Notes: generated from the sequence alone by a model not told the origin. Numbered from the stretch's first letter, positions 19,983-29,038 are shown. The stretch is DNA of 64,000 nt from Lysinibacillus pakistanensis (GCF_030123245.1 NZ_CP126101.1:122501-186500), one strand, 5' to 3'. Translations and numbers: made by a program.

Positions 19983-20906
19983 TGTACGCTCTATAATGTA
20001 ATAAATAGGCTGATGATGGCATAAGGAAACCTCAATTTGTGGATACATGGATTTCATTTCCTGAGAGAAGGTTTTAAAAATAATTGGGTTATGCTTAATA
20101 GCACCACCGTTGCAATAAAGGGTAAATGCGCCACCATTATAGCCAATTTTTTTCAATACTGCACAAGCTAAAAGCACTAATTCATGGGCAGCTTGCATGG
20201 ATATTTGAATGGCACAAGGATCCTTTTTAGTTACTGCATCTGCCAAAAATGCGCCCATTTTTGCGAGCTGTGCATTTGTATAAGATGGATTGAACAGCCA
20301 TGCAGCTAGTTCCGTAACATTTTGAATGCGTAAATAATGATAGACTGCATTTTTTAGGATGGTTGGTTCCCCGCGTCCGTCCTCCATCTTGAAAATAGCA
20401 CGAATTACTTCTTGTCCTAACCAATAGCCGCTACCTTCATCCCCTGCGCGATGTCCCCAACCACCAGCGCGTGCAATTTTAGAGCCATCAAAGGCATACG
20501 CAATGGCACCCGTGCCTGCAATGAGTAAAGCACCTGCTTGTTCAGCAGTGACCCCTAGTAAAGTAGCTTGTGCATCATTTTCAATAATAAGTGTATCGAC
20601 TTGCAATGAAGTAGAGGAGATGGCCTGTTGAACAATAGCTGATACAATTTCATGATCTTTAGAAGAATCAATCCCAGACAATGCAAAGGTCGCTACCTCA
20701 ATTTTTGAATCCTCTTGTTTTTGTAAAAAATCATATACATTTGCTAGTAAGGATTGCAATACTGCTGTAGCTGATTCAGTACCAATTGCTTGATAGTTGG
20801 AGCCCTTTGTGGAATTTGAATATTTAATTTCACCAGATTCGGCATGTACGACTGCACAAGCCGTTTTAGTAGCACCACCGTCAACAATAAGGAGCCATTT
20901 CGTCAT
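19959..20906 (-). CDS. BadF/BadG-type sugar kinase (N-acetylglucosamine kinase-like)
   Basis: A 315-residue ASKHA-fold kinase. The phosphate-1 loop DGGATKTACAVV is at 9-20, the adenosine/phosphate-2 region LLIAGTGAIAYA near 127-138 and WGHRAGDEGSGYWLG near 149-163 is typical of bacterial N-acetylglucosamine kinases and relatives. Its start overlaps the stop of the upstream lyase gene by 4 bp (ATGA), so they are translationally coupled. In this operon it probably phosphorylates the product released by the lyase or a co-imported amino sugar; this is an inference. Confidence 0.85.
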   Translation of the reverse strand: MTKWLLIVDGGATKTACAVVHAESGEIKYSNSTKGSNYQAIGTESATAVLQSLLANVYDFLQKQEDSKIEVATFALSGIDSSKDHEIVSAIVQQAISSTSLQVDTLIIENDAQATLLGVTAEQAGALLIAGTGAIAYAFDGSKIARAGGWGHRAGDEGSGYWLGQEVIRAIFKMEDGRGEPTILKNAVYHYLRIQNVTELAAWLFNPSYTNAQLAKMGAFLADAVTKKDPCAIQISMQAAHELVLLACAVLKKIGYNGGAFTLYCNGGAIKHNPIIFKTFSQEMKSMYPQIEVSLCHHQPIYYIIERTKRAYDNL

Positions 20907-22417
20907 TGATTCCAGTCCTCTAAAAATACAGTTAATTGTTTTTCTGCCTCAATGATTTTTGTCTCCTTTGCATGAATCCAGGCATAAAGATCTTGAGCTT
21001 TTACCTTAGATTTTTCAAGCGACGCCTTCATTGTTTCTGGTGCTGGGCCACCAGGCAATGTACGAACACCTACAAAAGTTTCTGGTTTTAAAGTGTTATA
21101 AAAATCCTCTTCAGAAATATTTAACGGTTTACCAGTAATTAACTTAGATTGTGTATTCGCTAATCCCCATGTAAGGCTTACTAAAGATTCCTCACCGTGA
21201 GCAAGCAGTACTTTTATGCATTTGCTGACAATGCTATGTGATTGACGGAAGGATATCCCCTCTGACCGTACCAGGGTATCAGCAAGCTCTGTTACATTGG
21301 CAAAGCTATTTTCTGCTCGATTTTTTAATTTTTTCTTGTTCACATTCATTGTCACAACAAGTGAACCAAATAGTTTGTAAATACCTAGTAAACGATCAAT
21401 AGCACGCCATAAATAGGGTTGCATATCATCTTCTGTGTCTACGATATCTCCAAACGGTGTATTATGTACCATTTGTAATACTGTACTAGCATCCCCAACA
21501 ACCGCTGAGAGTAATGAACGAGTATGCTCGATTGAAACAGGGTTACGTTTTTGTGGCATGATGGAGCTAATTTGTACATATGGACTTGCTAGTGTAAAGG
21601 CATTGAACTCCTGCGTAGCCCACAGTAAAAAGTCCTGTGATGTGCGACCAAGATTAAGTGCCGCAAGCTGTACAATGCTTGCTGCCTCAGCAATATAATC
21701 TGCACCTGCAACAGCATCCCAGGCATTTTCGATAATTTCATCGAATGCCAATAAATCACGCATACGCTCTCGACTAATTTTGAAGCCTGTTGTTGTTAGT
21801 GCTGCTGCCCCCATACTGCTACGGTTAACTGTTTTGTAGACATGCTGCAAACGTTCGAAATCCCGTTCTAACTGATCAATAACAGCCTTCAAATAATGAG
21901 CAAAGGTTGTTGGCTGTGCCTGTTGAGTATGGGTATAGCCAATCATAATAGTATCAACATGCTCCTCTGCAGCTGCGATTAAATCATCATGTAATGTTAA
22001 TAATTCACGCATAAGCAATAATAATTTTTTTCTTAGTGTCATGCGATAAATGGCAATACCCATGTCATTACGACTTCTGCCAATGTGAAGATTTCCGGCA
22101 ACATCACCAGCCAATTCTATCAATTTATTCTCAATACGGAAGAATAAATCCTCATATCTTGGGCTGTAATCCTCTAAGCGATAGTAGTTTAAATCTAGCT
22201 TTTTAAGTGCGACACCAATTTGTTTTGCCTCTTCTTTTTTTATGAGACCTTGTTCTTCCAGCATTTTCAAGTGTGCAATATTAATTTGTAGCATGATTGA
22301 TAAAAAGTTTTTCTTTGCTTCATCATAGGCCGGTTGTAAGACAATTTTGCGATAAATATTAGAAGGGAAAATCATCCCATCTTCTTGCTGTGTTTTGTTG
22401 CGGAAATCTTCAAACAT
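20903..22417 (-). CDS. Fumarase/argininosuccinate-lyase family C-N lyase
   Basis: A 504-residue member of the argininosuccinate lyase family: GNLHIGRSRNDM near 106-117, GYTHTQQAQPTT near 155-166, and the superfamily signature SSIMPQKRNP at about 284-293. It is about 40 residues longer than housekeeping ArgH, with an unusual C terminus, and has no argG neighbour. It sits between an ABC permease and a sugar-type kinase in one minus-strand operon, so a catabolic lyase acting on an imported N-substituted amino acid fits better than arginine synthesis. EDDS lyase, a degrader of aminopolycarboxylates, is a precedent within this family. The start at 22417 is chosen because AGGAGG lies 8 nt upstream; an ATG at 22423 is too close to it. 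Confidence 0.82.
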   Translation of the reverse strand: MFEDFRNKTQQEDGMIFPSNIYRKIVLQPAYDEAKKNFLSIMLQINIAHLKMLEEQGLIKKEEAKQIGVALKKLDLNYYRLEDYSPRYEDLFFRIENKLIELAGDVAGNLHIGRSRNDMGIAIYRMTLRKKLLLLMRELLTLHDDLIAAAEEHVDTIMIGYTHTQQAQPTTFAHYLKAVIDQLERDFERLQHVYKTVNRSSMGAAALTTTGFKISRERMRDLLAFDEIIENAWDAVAGADYIAEAASIVQLAALNLGRTSQDFLLWATQEFNAFTLASPYVQISSIMPQKRNPVSIEHTRSLLSAVVGDASTVLQMVHNTPFGDIVDTEDDMQPYLWRAIDRLLGIYKLFGSLVVTMNVNKKKLKNRAENSFANVTELADTLVRSEGISFRQSHSIVSKCIKVLLAHGEESLVSLTWGLANTQSKLITGKPLNISEEDFYNTLKPETFVGVRTLPGGPAPETMKASLEKSKVKAQDLYAWIHAKETKIIEAEKQLTVFLEDWNQ

Positions 22418-22444
22418 GTTCATTGCCTCCTAGTAGATGAGCAG

Positions 22445-24166
22445 TTAGATGGCCGAGCCAGCACTGCCCTTAGATAACTTCTCAGAAATAATCAGTACAA
22501 TTAAAATTAAACAAATTTGTAAAACACCATAAGCACAGGCAGTTCCAAATTTAAATGAATATAGTTTTTGGAATATAGCGACGGACAGTGGAATAGTAGA
22601 TGTACTGTAAATAAGAATGGATGCTACAAACTCACCAATGCTTTGGACAAGCGCTAATAATGTTCCTGCAAGAATTCCAGTAAAGGTAAGCGGTACTACG
22701 ATTCGACTAAACGTATACCACCAAGTGGCACCTAGGCCTCGTGATGCTTCTTCAATAGACTGATCTAATTGTACAAGTGAAGCGGATGTCGAGCGAAAGA
22801 CAAGCGGTAAATGTCTAATAAAGTAAGCTAATGGCAAAATCCAGAACGTCCCAATAAGCACCTGATTAAAAGCAAAGACGTTTTCAGTACTAAAGGCTGC
22901 AATTAAGTTAACAGCAACAACTGTCCCTGGCAATGCCCATGGTACCATAATTAGTATATCAAGTAATGTTTTACCTTTGAAGTTTAATCGTATCATAGCG
23001 TAAGCAGCTGCAACCCCAAAAATTATATTACCAATCGTTGCAACAACACCCATCTGTATAGAATTCCAAATGGGTCGCCATGTGCGTTCATCTGTAAACA
23101 GTGCTACATAATGACTCATTGTGTATTCAGTTGGGAGAATTTGCGTTTTCCATGCACCATCCACGGAAAATGAAATTAATACAAGCACGATAATGGGTAA
23201 AATCAAAATTAAGGTACCAATGAACGATGCAGTAGTGGCAGCTATTTTCATTCCCTTTGAAGATACTTCTGATCGATGGATACTGACGCCTTTGCTTAGA
23301 TTTTGATAGTTTCGGCGATTTTGATACCAACGCATTAGCAACAGAAAGGAGATAGACACAAAGGATAAAATCATAGATTGTGTCGCTGCCATATCTAAAT
23401 TGCCATTCGTACGAGATAAATAAATTTGCATTGTCATGGTACGCTCTACACCGAACATTAATGGTGCCGTGTAGGATGCCATAGATATCATAAATACTAA
23501 CAATGAGGATGCCACTATTGAGGGGGTCAGCATCGGTAATATAACCTTTGTCCATATGCGGATACGTCCAGCGCCAAGGCTCGTAGCTGCTTCCTCTAAT
23601 GCTGGGTCCAGCCCCTTTATAGCTGCAGAGGCAGTCAGATAGAAATAGGTATACATCGTGAACGTATGGACAACGATAACTCCCCAAATTCCCTTTAATG
23701 AAAAGGGTACTTGATCCAATCCAAATAAATACTGGAAGGCGCGTGGAAAGATACCGCTTTCCCCATATAAAAATGTAAAGGACAACACACCTACTAACGG
23801 TGGAAGAGCCATGGGTACTAATATTAAAATTGATAGCAGCCGTCTTCCAGGAAAATCATAACGTTCCAGTAAAAATGCCATTGTCACACCGACAATTGCA
23901 CAGCATATAACACTGATGACTGAAATATATAGACTAGTCCATAATGCTTCTAAATTGGCGGGGCTAGCCAGATCAAAAAATTTTTTATAGGAGAAAAATG
24001 GATCATCACCTGAAAAACTCTGTAAAAAAGTTTGATAGAAGGGATAAACCACATAGGCAAACAATACTAAAAATAATGGCGCAATAAGGATATATACAAA
24101 CCCATTTGAATACATAATTCGTGACCATATATTTTCTTTAGGAGAGTTGATGGGCGTTTTGTTCAT
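22445..24166 (-). CDS. ABC transporter permease, fused double-domain (Fe3+/thiamine/AEP type)
   Basis: A 573-residue inner-membrane protein made of two binding-protein-dependent permease domains, one about residues 20-290 and one about 305-570. Each carries an EAA loop: EEAATSLGAGRIRIWTKVIL in the first and EEASRGLGATWWYTFSRIVV in the second, the contact sites for the ATPase. Fusion of both permeases is typical of FbpB-, ThiP- and 2-aminoethylphosphonate-type importers. A strong GGGGGG tract precedes the start. It lies 12 bp after the ATPase gene and 27 bp before the lyase. Confidence 0.92.
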   Translation of the reverse strand: MNKTPINSPKENIWSRIMYSNGFVYILIAPLFLVLFAYVVYPFYQTFLQSFSGDDPFFSYKKFFDLASPANLEALWTSLYISVISVICCAIVGVTMAFLLERYDFPGRRLLSILILVPMALPPLVGVLSFTFLYGESGIFPRAFQYLFGLDQVPFSLKGIWGVIVVHTFTMYTYFYLTASAAIKGLDPALEEAATSLGAGRIRIWTKVILPMLTPSIVASSLLVFMISMASYTAPLMFGVERTMTMQIYLSRTNGNLDMAATQSMILSFVSISFLLLMRWYQNRRNYQNLSKGVSIHRSEVSSKGMKIAATTASFIGTLILILPIIVLVLISFSVDGAWKTQILPTEYTMSHYVALFTDERTWRPIWNSIQMGVVATIGNIIFGVAAAYAMIRLNFKGKTLLDILIMVPWALPGTVVAVNLIAAFSTENVFAFNQVLIGTFWILPLAYFIRHLPLVFRSTSASLVQLDQSIEEASRGLGATWWYTFSRIVVPLTFTGILAGTLLALVQSIGEFVASILIYSTSTIPLSVAIFQKLYSFKFGTACAYGVLQICLILIVLIISEKLSKGSAGSAI

Positions 24167-24178
24167 GTTATTCCCCCC

Positions 24179-25249
24179 CTATTCCCCTAAAAAATACAAT
24201 GCATCATACGGAATATTTAACGTAATATCCTCACCAATCTTTTTTAATGAATCGCTTGAATTAACAATCATAACTTTTAGCGAAAATTCATGAAAATCGA
24301 CAATATAATTCACGCTAATTCCAGTAAATTCAACAAAAGAAATTTTACCAGTCAAAGTATTGTCACCTTTATCAAGATGAATCGATTCTGGACGAATAGA
24401 GATAAACACTTTGTCTCCAATCATATGCGATAAAGTTAGAGGGCTTTGGTGCTTTCGCCCGGTGAGAACAAGGCCATTTGCTGTTTTTGCTTGTATATAC
24501 TCGTCATCAATAGCATCAATAGTTGCTTCGATTAGGTTTGTTTCACCGATAAAATTTGCAACGAAGCGGCTTAAAGGGCGATGATAAACTTCCTGAGGGG
24601 AACCAATCTGCTTGATATAGCCATTTTCCATCACCATAATGCGATCAGACATGGCCATGGCTTCCATTTGATCATGCGTCACATAAATAGTTGTAACACC
24701 AAGCTCGCTTTGAATTCGTTTTATTTCAATTCTAGTTTCCTCACGCAATTTTGCATCTAAATTCGATAAAGGCTCGTCAAGTAGTAAAATATCTGGCTCA
24801 ATCACAAGAGCTCTTGCCAATGCGACCCTTTGCTGTTGGCCGCCTGATAGCTCATTGATTTTTCGGTTTCCATATGGATCTAGATGAACAAGCCCTCGAA
24901 TTCGATCGACCTTTTGTTTTATTTCACTTTTGGTAAGTTTTCTAACCTGTAAACCAAAGGCTATATTTTCATCAACCGTCATATGGGGAAATAGAGCATA
25001 GTTTTGAAACACCATACCGATATTCCGTTTATTGGGCTGAAGCCGAGTCACATCCTGATCATCAAATAGAATTTTCCCCGCTGTTGGGTAGTAGAAGCCG
25101 GCAATCATTCTCAAAGTGGTTGTTTTACCACAGCCACTCGGACCAAGAAATGTAAAAAACTCCCCAGCTTTAATATCAAGACTTAAATTTTTTACACCAT
25201 GCACCTGACCAAATTGCTTAGAGACATTCTCTATTTTGACACTTCTCAA
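24179..25249 (-). CDS. ABC transporter ATP-binding protein (PotA/FbpC type)
   Basis: A 356-residue importer ATPase with Walker A GPSGCGKTT, Q-loop FQNYALFPHM, signature LSGGQQQR, Walker B LLLDEP and H-loop YVTHDQMEAMA, followed by a C-terminal TOBE regulatory domain (about 240-356). The TTG at 25249 is the preferred start because AAAGGAG lies 7 nt upstream; reading from an upstream ATG at 25297 would put this site inside the gene. It powers the fused permease next to it. A promoter with an 18-bp palindrome over its -35 lies about 90-125 bp upstream, so it may be transcribed apart from the binding-protein gene. Confidence 0.93.
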   Translation of the reverse strand: MRSVKIENVSKQFGQVHGVKNLSLDIKAGEFFTFLGPSGCGKTTTLRMIAGFYYPTAGKILFDDQDVTRLQPNKRNIGMVFQNYALFPHMTVDENIAFGLQVRKLTKSEIKQKVDRIRGLVHLDPYGNRKINELSGGQQQRVALARALVIEPDILLLDEPLSNLDAKLREETRIEIKRIQSELGVTTIYVTHDQMEAMAMSDRIMVMENGYIKQIGSPQEVYHRPLSRFVANFIGETNLIEATIDAIDDEYIQAKTANGLVLTGRKHQSPLTLSHMIGDKVFISIRPESIHLDKGDNTLTGKISFVEFTGISVNYIVDFHEFSLKVMIVNSSDSLKKIGEDITLNIPYDALYFLGE

Positions 25250-25339
25250 AAAAGTGCTCCTTTCTCGCAGAAAGTTAGAATACATGAAGGCTTTCAAATA
25301 AGAAATTCTGTTATCCTTTCGGTGAGCAATAGGTGGTCA

Positions 25340-25368
25340 TTTATACAAAAATAGCAAACTAGTGATAA
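25340..25368 (-). promoter_or_regulatory. Promoter of the ATPase-permease-lyase-kinase genes
   Basis: Reading on the minus strand, TTATCA (25368-25363), a 17-nt spacer, and TATAAA (25345-25340). The -35 falls inside the ACTAGTGATAACACTAGT palindrome, which would make that palindrome a repressor site. Hexamers match consensus at 4 and 5 of 6 positions. Confidence 0.5.
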
Positions 25369-25387
25369 CACTAGTCATAGTGTTGAA
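25345..25387. repeat. Left arm of the outer inverted repeat, containing an 18-bp palindrome
   Basis: Contains ACTAGTGATAACACTAGT at 25358-25375. The surrounding ~43 bp matches the reverse complement of 26079-26122 with scattered mismatches. It is both a likely operator and one end of an 0.8-kb nested inverted-repeat island. Confidence 0.7.
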
Positions 25388-25436
25388 AAACTAAATGGTC
25401 AAGGATACCTTTGTGAATATTTAGTCAAAATGAAGA

Positions 25437-25600
25437 TGATTTCCGTTCCAGGCTACTCGCTTTGTTGCTGACGCTTCGCTTTCGCACAGAGCAAAGCTTC
25501 CTGTGGGCGAGCGACGAGCCGCTTCCTGCGCTGACGCTCCGTGCAGGGTCTCATCTGTCTCGCTATCCCACGGGAGTCGAGTAGCCTTGCACTCCAATCA
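25437..25600 (-). repeat. Dispersed Bacillaceae-type intergenic repeat, copy 1
   Basis: On the minus strand it begins TGATTGGAGTGC, contains GACTCCCGTGGGATAGCGAG, AGATGAGACCCTGC, GAAGCGGCTCGTCG and ends GGAACGGAAATCA. This is the layout of the widespread GC-richer intergenic repeat of Bacillus-like genomes (TTGGAGCG ... GGTGAGACCCCGC ... GAGGCTCACCG ... GCGGAAATCAA). It has no coding capacity and is much richer in G+C than its surroundings. Recognition is from memory of the family. Confidence 0.7.
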
Positions 25601-25895
25601 GCAATAGTGTAGAACTTTAAATATTTTCTTCCCTCAAAAGTAAAATAAAAACATGTTACTCACCATCATTAAATGGATAGAATAGTGGTACAATTCTATA
25701 GCTGTCAACCTACATTCTATGCATAAAACTACTTTTTCACTTTACATAAAAAGCCACTTATTACTGTCGCTCTGCATTCACATAGAAAAATGTTATCAAA
25801 GCTCCATTTTTGCACAATATAGTGATGGCTAAGACTTCAAATTTATCACTATTAATTTGTGTGAAATGCCAGAAGAAAATACTATGAGCAGTGGT
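25601..25895. other. Spacer between the two repeat copies
   Basis: AT-rich, no gene with a ribosome binding site, no obvious structure. It forms the unpaired centre of the nested inverted repeats. Confidence 0.5.
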
Positions 25896-26013
25896 TGATT
25901 GGAGTGTAGACTGAGTGACTCCTCGGGGATTCAGCGTCACAGATGAGACCCTGGAGCGAGTGAAGCGGCTCATCGGACGCCCCCAGGAAAGCACTCAGTC
26001 GGAACGGAGATCA
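25896..26013 (+). repeat. Dispersed Bacillaceae-type intergenic repeat, copy 2
   Basis: Begins TGATTGGAGTGTAGACTGAG, contains GACTCCTCGGGGATTCAGCG, AGATGAGACCCTGGAGCGAG, GAAGCGGCTCATCGGACG and ends GGAACGGAGATCA. It is the same family as 25437-25600 in the opposite orientation and about 45 bp shorter. Confidence 0.7.
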
Positions 26014-26078
26014 ACCCCTCGTTTTGAAAAAGGACTATACTTTTAATTTGTCACCTTGATTTCATTGACATAATAGTA

Positions 26079-26122
26079 TTTCAACAACATGACTAGTGAT
26101 AACACTAGTAAGCTATTTTCTA
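26079..26122. repeat. Right arm of the outer inverted repeat
   Basis: Contains the same ACTAGTGATAACACTAGT palindrome (26092-26109) as the left arm, with flanks TTTCAACAACATG and AAGCTATTTTCTATC mirroring the left arm. It lies 17 bp beyond the stop codon of the substrate-binding-protein gene. It lacks a U-run, so it is unlikely to be a simple terminator. Confidence 0.65.
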
Positions 26123-26138
26123 TCATTAATGAGAAATG

Positions 26139-27230
26139 TTATTTACCACGTCCTTTAATATTATTATCCCAGTATTCCATCCACTCGGCTTCTTTTTCCG
26201 ACATAAGCTGCCAATCAATATCAAAAGTTTTTAAATCTAGCTCTTGGAACCATTCAGGCATTGTTGCTTTATCGATATCAGAACGTGTAGGAATCTGATA
26301 ATAATCATTAGCTAGTTGCGTGACCATACCCTTTTCAAATAGGAATTCAACGAACAGCTTTGCATTTTCTAAGTTTTTCGCATTGTTGACAACAGCTACA
26401 CCATCTACTAAAATTGGTGCACCACTTTTTGGATAAATGTAGTCAAAAGGATAATCTGTCGTATATTTTTTTAATAAAATATCTTGCAGATTCCATAACG
26501 AAACACTGCCCTCCTGACGAGTAAGCTTTAAATAAAGTGCATTTGGATCTTGTGTATATTCTTTTGTATTGGCATCTAATTGTAATAGCCAATCATAGCC
26601 CTTTTCAGGGGAATCATCACCTTGACGTACAATCATCGAGGAATAAATAGTCCGCATAGTTCCAGATGCTAAAACACCACGAATTAAAATTTTATCCTTC
26701 AATTTAGGATCTAATAAGTCATCCCAATCCTGTGGTCCAGATTCTTTCGTTAATACATCACTGTTAATCATAATTACTTCGGGTAGAAGCATTTCACCAA
26801 ACCAACGTCCTTCTGCATCTTTATGCGCAGTATTGATGGAATCGATAAAACTTGGCTTCCATGCATGAAGTAAATCCTCATTGGCCCCAACAATAAGCGC
26901 TGATTGTGTACCACCCCACCAGAAATCAGCCTGTGGGTTTGCCTTCTCACCACGTAGACGCTCTAAAATTTGCTGAGCCCCCATTGTCAAAAACTCTACC
27001 TCAATGTCTGGATACTTTTCATTAAATTGATCGATTACCTTCTGTACCATCTCCTCATCGCGACCAGTATAAATAACTAACTTGCCTGATGGTGATGTTT
27101 CAACATCAGCCTTTTCAGGATTTGGCGTTTTGTCATCATTTGTAGAATTCTTGTTGTTATCACTACTACATGCAGCTAAGACAATGAGCATTAGCACAAG
27201 GAAAAAACCGAAAATACGCGATTTTTTCAT
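26139..27230 (-). CDS. Extracellular solute-binding lipoprotein (family 1, FbpA/AEP-like)
   Basis: A 363-residue lipoprotein with a type II signal peptide and lipobox LAAC (Cys21), then a Ser/Asn/Asp-rich linker and a periplasmic-binding fold: KLVIYTGRDEEMVQKVIDQF near 47, FWWGGTQSAL near 104, and the typical closing segment FLFEKGMVTQLA near 300. This family binds Fe3+, thiamine, 2-aminoethylphosphonate and similar ligands for double-permease importers, matching the downstream permease. GGAGAAGAGG precedes the start at 27230. It is separated from its ATPase by an 890-bp region holding the nested inverted repeats, and has its own dyad upstream at 27298-27320. Confidence 0.9.
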   Translation of the reverse strand: MKKSRIFGFFLVLMLIVLAACSSDNNKNSTNDDKTPNPEKADVETSPSGKLVIYTGRDEEMVQKVIDQFNEKYPDIEVEFLTMGAQQILERLRGEKANPQADFWWGGTQSALIVGANEDLLHAWKPSFIDSINTAHKDAEGRWFGEMLLPEVIMINSDVLTKESGPQDWDDLLDPKLKDKILIRGVLASGTMRTIYSSMIVRQGDDSPEKGYDWLLQLDANTKEYTQDPNALYLKLTRQEGSVSLWNLQDILLKKYTTDYPFDYIYPKSGAPILVDGVAVVNNAKNLENAKLFVEFLFEKGMVTQLANDYYQIPTRSDIDKATMPEWFQELDLKTFDIDWQLMSEKEAEWMEYWDNNIKGRGK

Positions 27231-27297
27231 CCTCTTCTCCTTTCTCCAATTGAGTAACTTGCATATAGCAGTATAATACGGAGGTAACACAATAATG

Positions 27298-27320
27298 TTA
27301 GAATTATTAAAAAATTCTAA
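27298..27320. promoter_or_regulatory. Dyad upstream of the solute-binding protein
   Basis: TTAGAATT, 7 nt, AATTCTAA, a perfect 8-7-8 inverted repeat 68-90 bp before the start codon. It is a likely operator for this gene and differs from the ACTAGTG palindrome downstream. Confidence 0.5.
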
Positions 27321-27378
27321 TTGCCCTCATCATAAACTAAGTAAATATTGGTTATCAACGCCATCATTACAAAATTCG

Positions 27379-27416
27379 AAAAAACTCCTTAAAAAGGGCT
27401 AACCATTTTTAAGGAG
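27379..27416 (-). terminator. Terminator of the GNAT-EamA operon
   Basis: On the minus strand, CTCCTTAAAAA and TTTTTAAGGAG form the stem and TTTTTT follows at 27384-27379. Confidence 0.88.
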
Positions 27417-27427
27417 CTTCATTTAAA

Positions 27428-28354
27428 TTATGCGTTTTTATTGTTAATTGGTTCTAAAAAAGTGTCTTTTTGTCGACGTTGGGTAAGAATTGTAGGAAGC
27501 ATCATCCCGACAATGACAAGAATTATACCGATTATTTGTATAGTAGTTAATGGTTCATGTAGAACAATAACGGAAACTGTAACTGCTACAGGAAGTTCTA
27601 TCGCACTTAATATGGAGGCAAGGGCACCACCAATTTTCGGAATGGCTATTGAAAATAAGTAAATTGGCAAAATAATGCCCAAAAGCCCTAAAGCTAATCC
27701 ATACTTCCATAAGCCTTGAACAAATAATTTTCCATTCCATATAATTTCAGGGTTCAGGACGATACTAATTAAAATAAGTGCAACGAAGGATACAATTAAC
27801 ACACGGGCAGTAGTTGTAATACCTTCCACAGGTCGTGAGTTAAATTGAATAAAACAAGCAAAGCTAAATGCAGCAGCAAAGCCAAACAGCCACCCTTTTA
27901 TTGGGATGCCACTTAGATCCACATTTAACACACCAGCGGCTAAAATGGTTCCTGCAAATAAAATAATAAGAGAAATCACTTCTGGACGACTTGGTAACCG
28001 TTTATGTAATGCACAATCTAACAGTAGACCAATCCAGGTAAATTGAAAGAGCATCACTACTGCTAAAGAAGCAGGTAGATATCTTAATGATTCTCCATAA
28101 ACAATACCTGTAGTTCCAGTAAGCAGTCCTGCGCAAACCAAAATAGCTAGCCCGCTTTTCGATGGCTTGGGTAATTGTCTTTGTGTTATTAAAAAAATAG
28201 TGAGGACTAGTAAGAAGCCAATAATATATTGACTTGATACAGCCTCCCCTGATGTAAAGCCATGTTGCATAGCTACTTTGACAATTGTCGACAGTACTCC
28301 ATAGCTACTAGAGGCAATAACAATCAGTAGAGGATATAGTAAATTAGTTTTCAT
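27428..28354 (-). CDS. EamA/DMT-family transporter
   Basis: A 308-residue membrane protein with ten predicted helices arranged as two EamA repeats (about 5-140 and 155-290), ending in a short charged tail. Family members export amino acids or other metabolites; no substrate can be assigned. The start is uncertain: the ATG at 28354 has AGGAAGTGA about 11 nt upstream, while a GTG at 28369 abuts that tract. It follows the GNAT gene almost directly (about 20 bp) and probably shares its transcript. Confidence 0.88.
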   Translation of the reverse strand: MKTNLLYPLLIVIASSSYGVLSTIVKVAMQHGFTSGEAVSSQYIIGFLLVLTIFLITQRQLPKPSKSGLAILVCAGLLTGTTGIVYGESLRYLPASLAVVMLFQFTWIGLLLDCALHKRLPSRPEVISLIILFAGTILAAGVLNVDLSGIPIKGWLFGFAAAFSFACFIQFNSRPVEGITTTARVLIVSFVALILISIVLNPEIIWNGKLFVQGLWKYGLALGLLGIILPIYLFSIAIPKIGGALASILSAIELPVAVTVSVIVLHEPLTTIQIIGIILVIVGMMLPTILTQRRQKDTFLEPINNKNA

Positions 28355-28372
28355 ATTTTTGCGATTCACTTC

Positions 28373-28936
28373 CTAAATTTGCTTCACCATATGATGAAAA
28401 GGTTCATCAATAATTGACCATGGTTCTGTAATGACGAAGCCTAAACGTTCATACAAACGACGTGCATTTTCTTTTTGAGTTTCAACATTTAACGATAGTT
28501 TTTTAAAGCCTCGCTGCTTTGTTAGTTCCTCTGCATATTGAAGCAGCAATGTACCAATTCCTTTACCACGAGCCTCAGATGTAACACATACTGTATCAAT
28601 ATAGTACTCGTCCTCGTGAGCCTCTTGATCAATGATAATAGAAGGTGCATTTTTAGATTTCAGCCATTTTACAAGGTTAGCATCCATCTCAATAGCCTGC
28701 TCGCCATTGTAATAAACAAGAATTCCTAATACGTGTTCATCCTCAATGGCTACATAAGTATTTAAATAAGAATGTCGATTATCTTCACGTTTGAAAAGGT
28801 TTGATAATTCTCGTTTAACAGCTTCCTCTGTCTGTTCACCAGTTAAACGATTGGCAATATCACCAATAGCATCCATTATTAATGGAACAACGGCATGGGC
28901 ATCCTGTGGTTGCGCTTGTCGAATTGTTATACTCAT
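28373..28936 (-). CDS. GNAT-family N-acetyltransferase
   Basis: A 187-residue acetyltransferase with the acetyl-CoA pyrophosphate loop VTSEARGKGIGTLLL near 119-133 and the closing NARRLYERLGFVI near 157-169. The insertion between strands 3 and 4 is long (IDQEAHEDEYYIDTVCV). AAAGGTAGGG lies nine bases before the ATG at 28936. It forms a two-gene unit with an EamA exporter, a pairing seen where a compound is acetylated or exported to limit toxicity, but the substrate is unknown. Confidence 0.85.
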   Translation of the reverse strand: MSITIRQAQPQDAHAVVPLIMDAIGDIANRLTGEQTEEAVKRELSNLFKREDNRHSYLNTYVAIEDEHVLGILVYYNGEQAIEMDANLVKWLKSKNAPSIIIDQEAHEDEYYIDTVCVTSEARGKGIGTLLLQYAEELTKQRGFKKLSLNVETQKENARRLYERLGFVITEPWSIIDEPFHHMVKQI

Positions 28937-29038
28937 TGTCAAAATCCCTACCTTTCTATAGGCAAGTATAACAAAGATAGAAGATGACTCAAGTTTTAAG
29001 TCAAGGATGCTCGCATTCCTATTCTTCAGAAAACTTTA
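28937..29038. other. Spacer upstream of the GNAT gene
   Basis: AT-rich DNA carrying the promoter region of the minus-strand GNAT-EamA unit; I see no definite hexamers. Confidence 0.4.

Noticed and set aside
20903..22417. Housekeeping argH
   Set aside because: No argG or other arginine genes are near, the protein is longer than usual, and it is embedded in a transport operon. The signature only proves the superfamily.
26092..26109. ACTAGTG hairpin as terminator of the solute-binding protein gene
   Set aside because: No U-run follows on the minus strand, and the same palindrome occurs in a promoter position at 25358.
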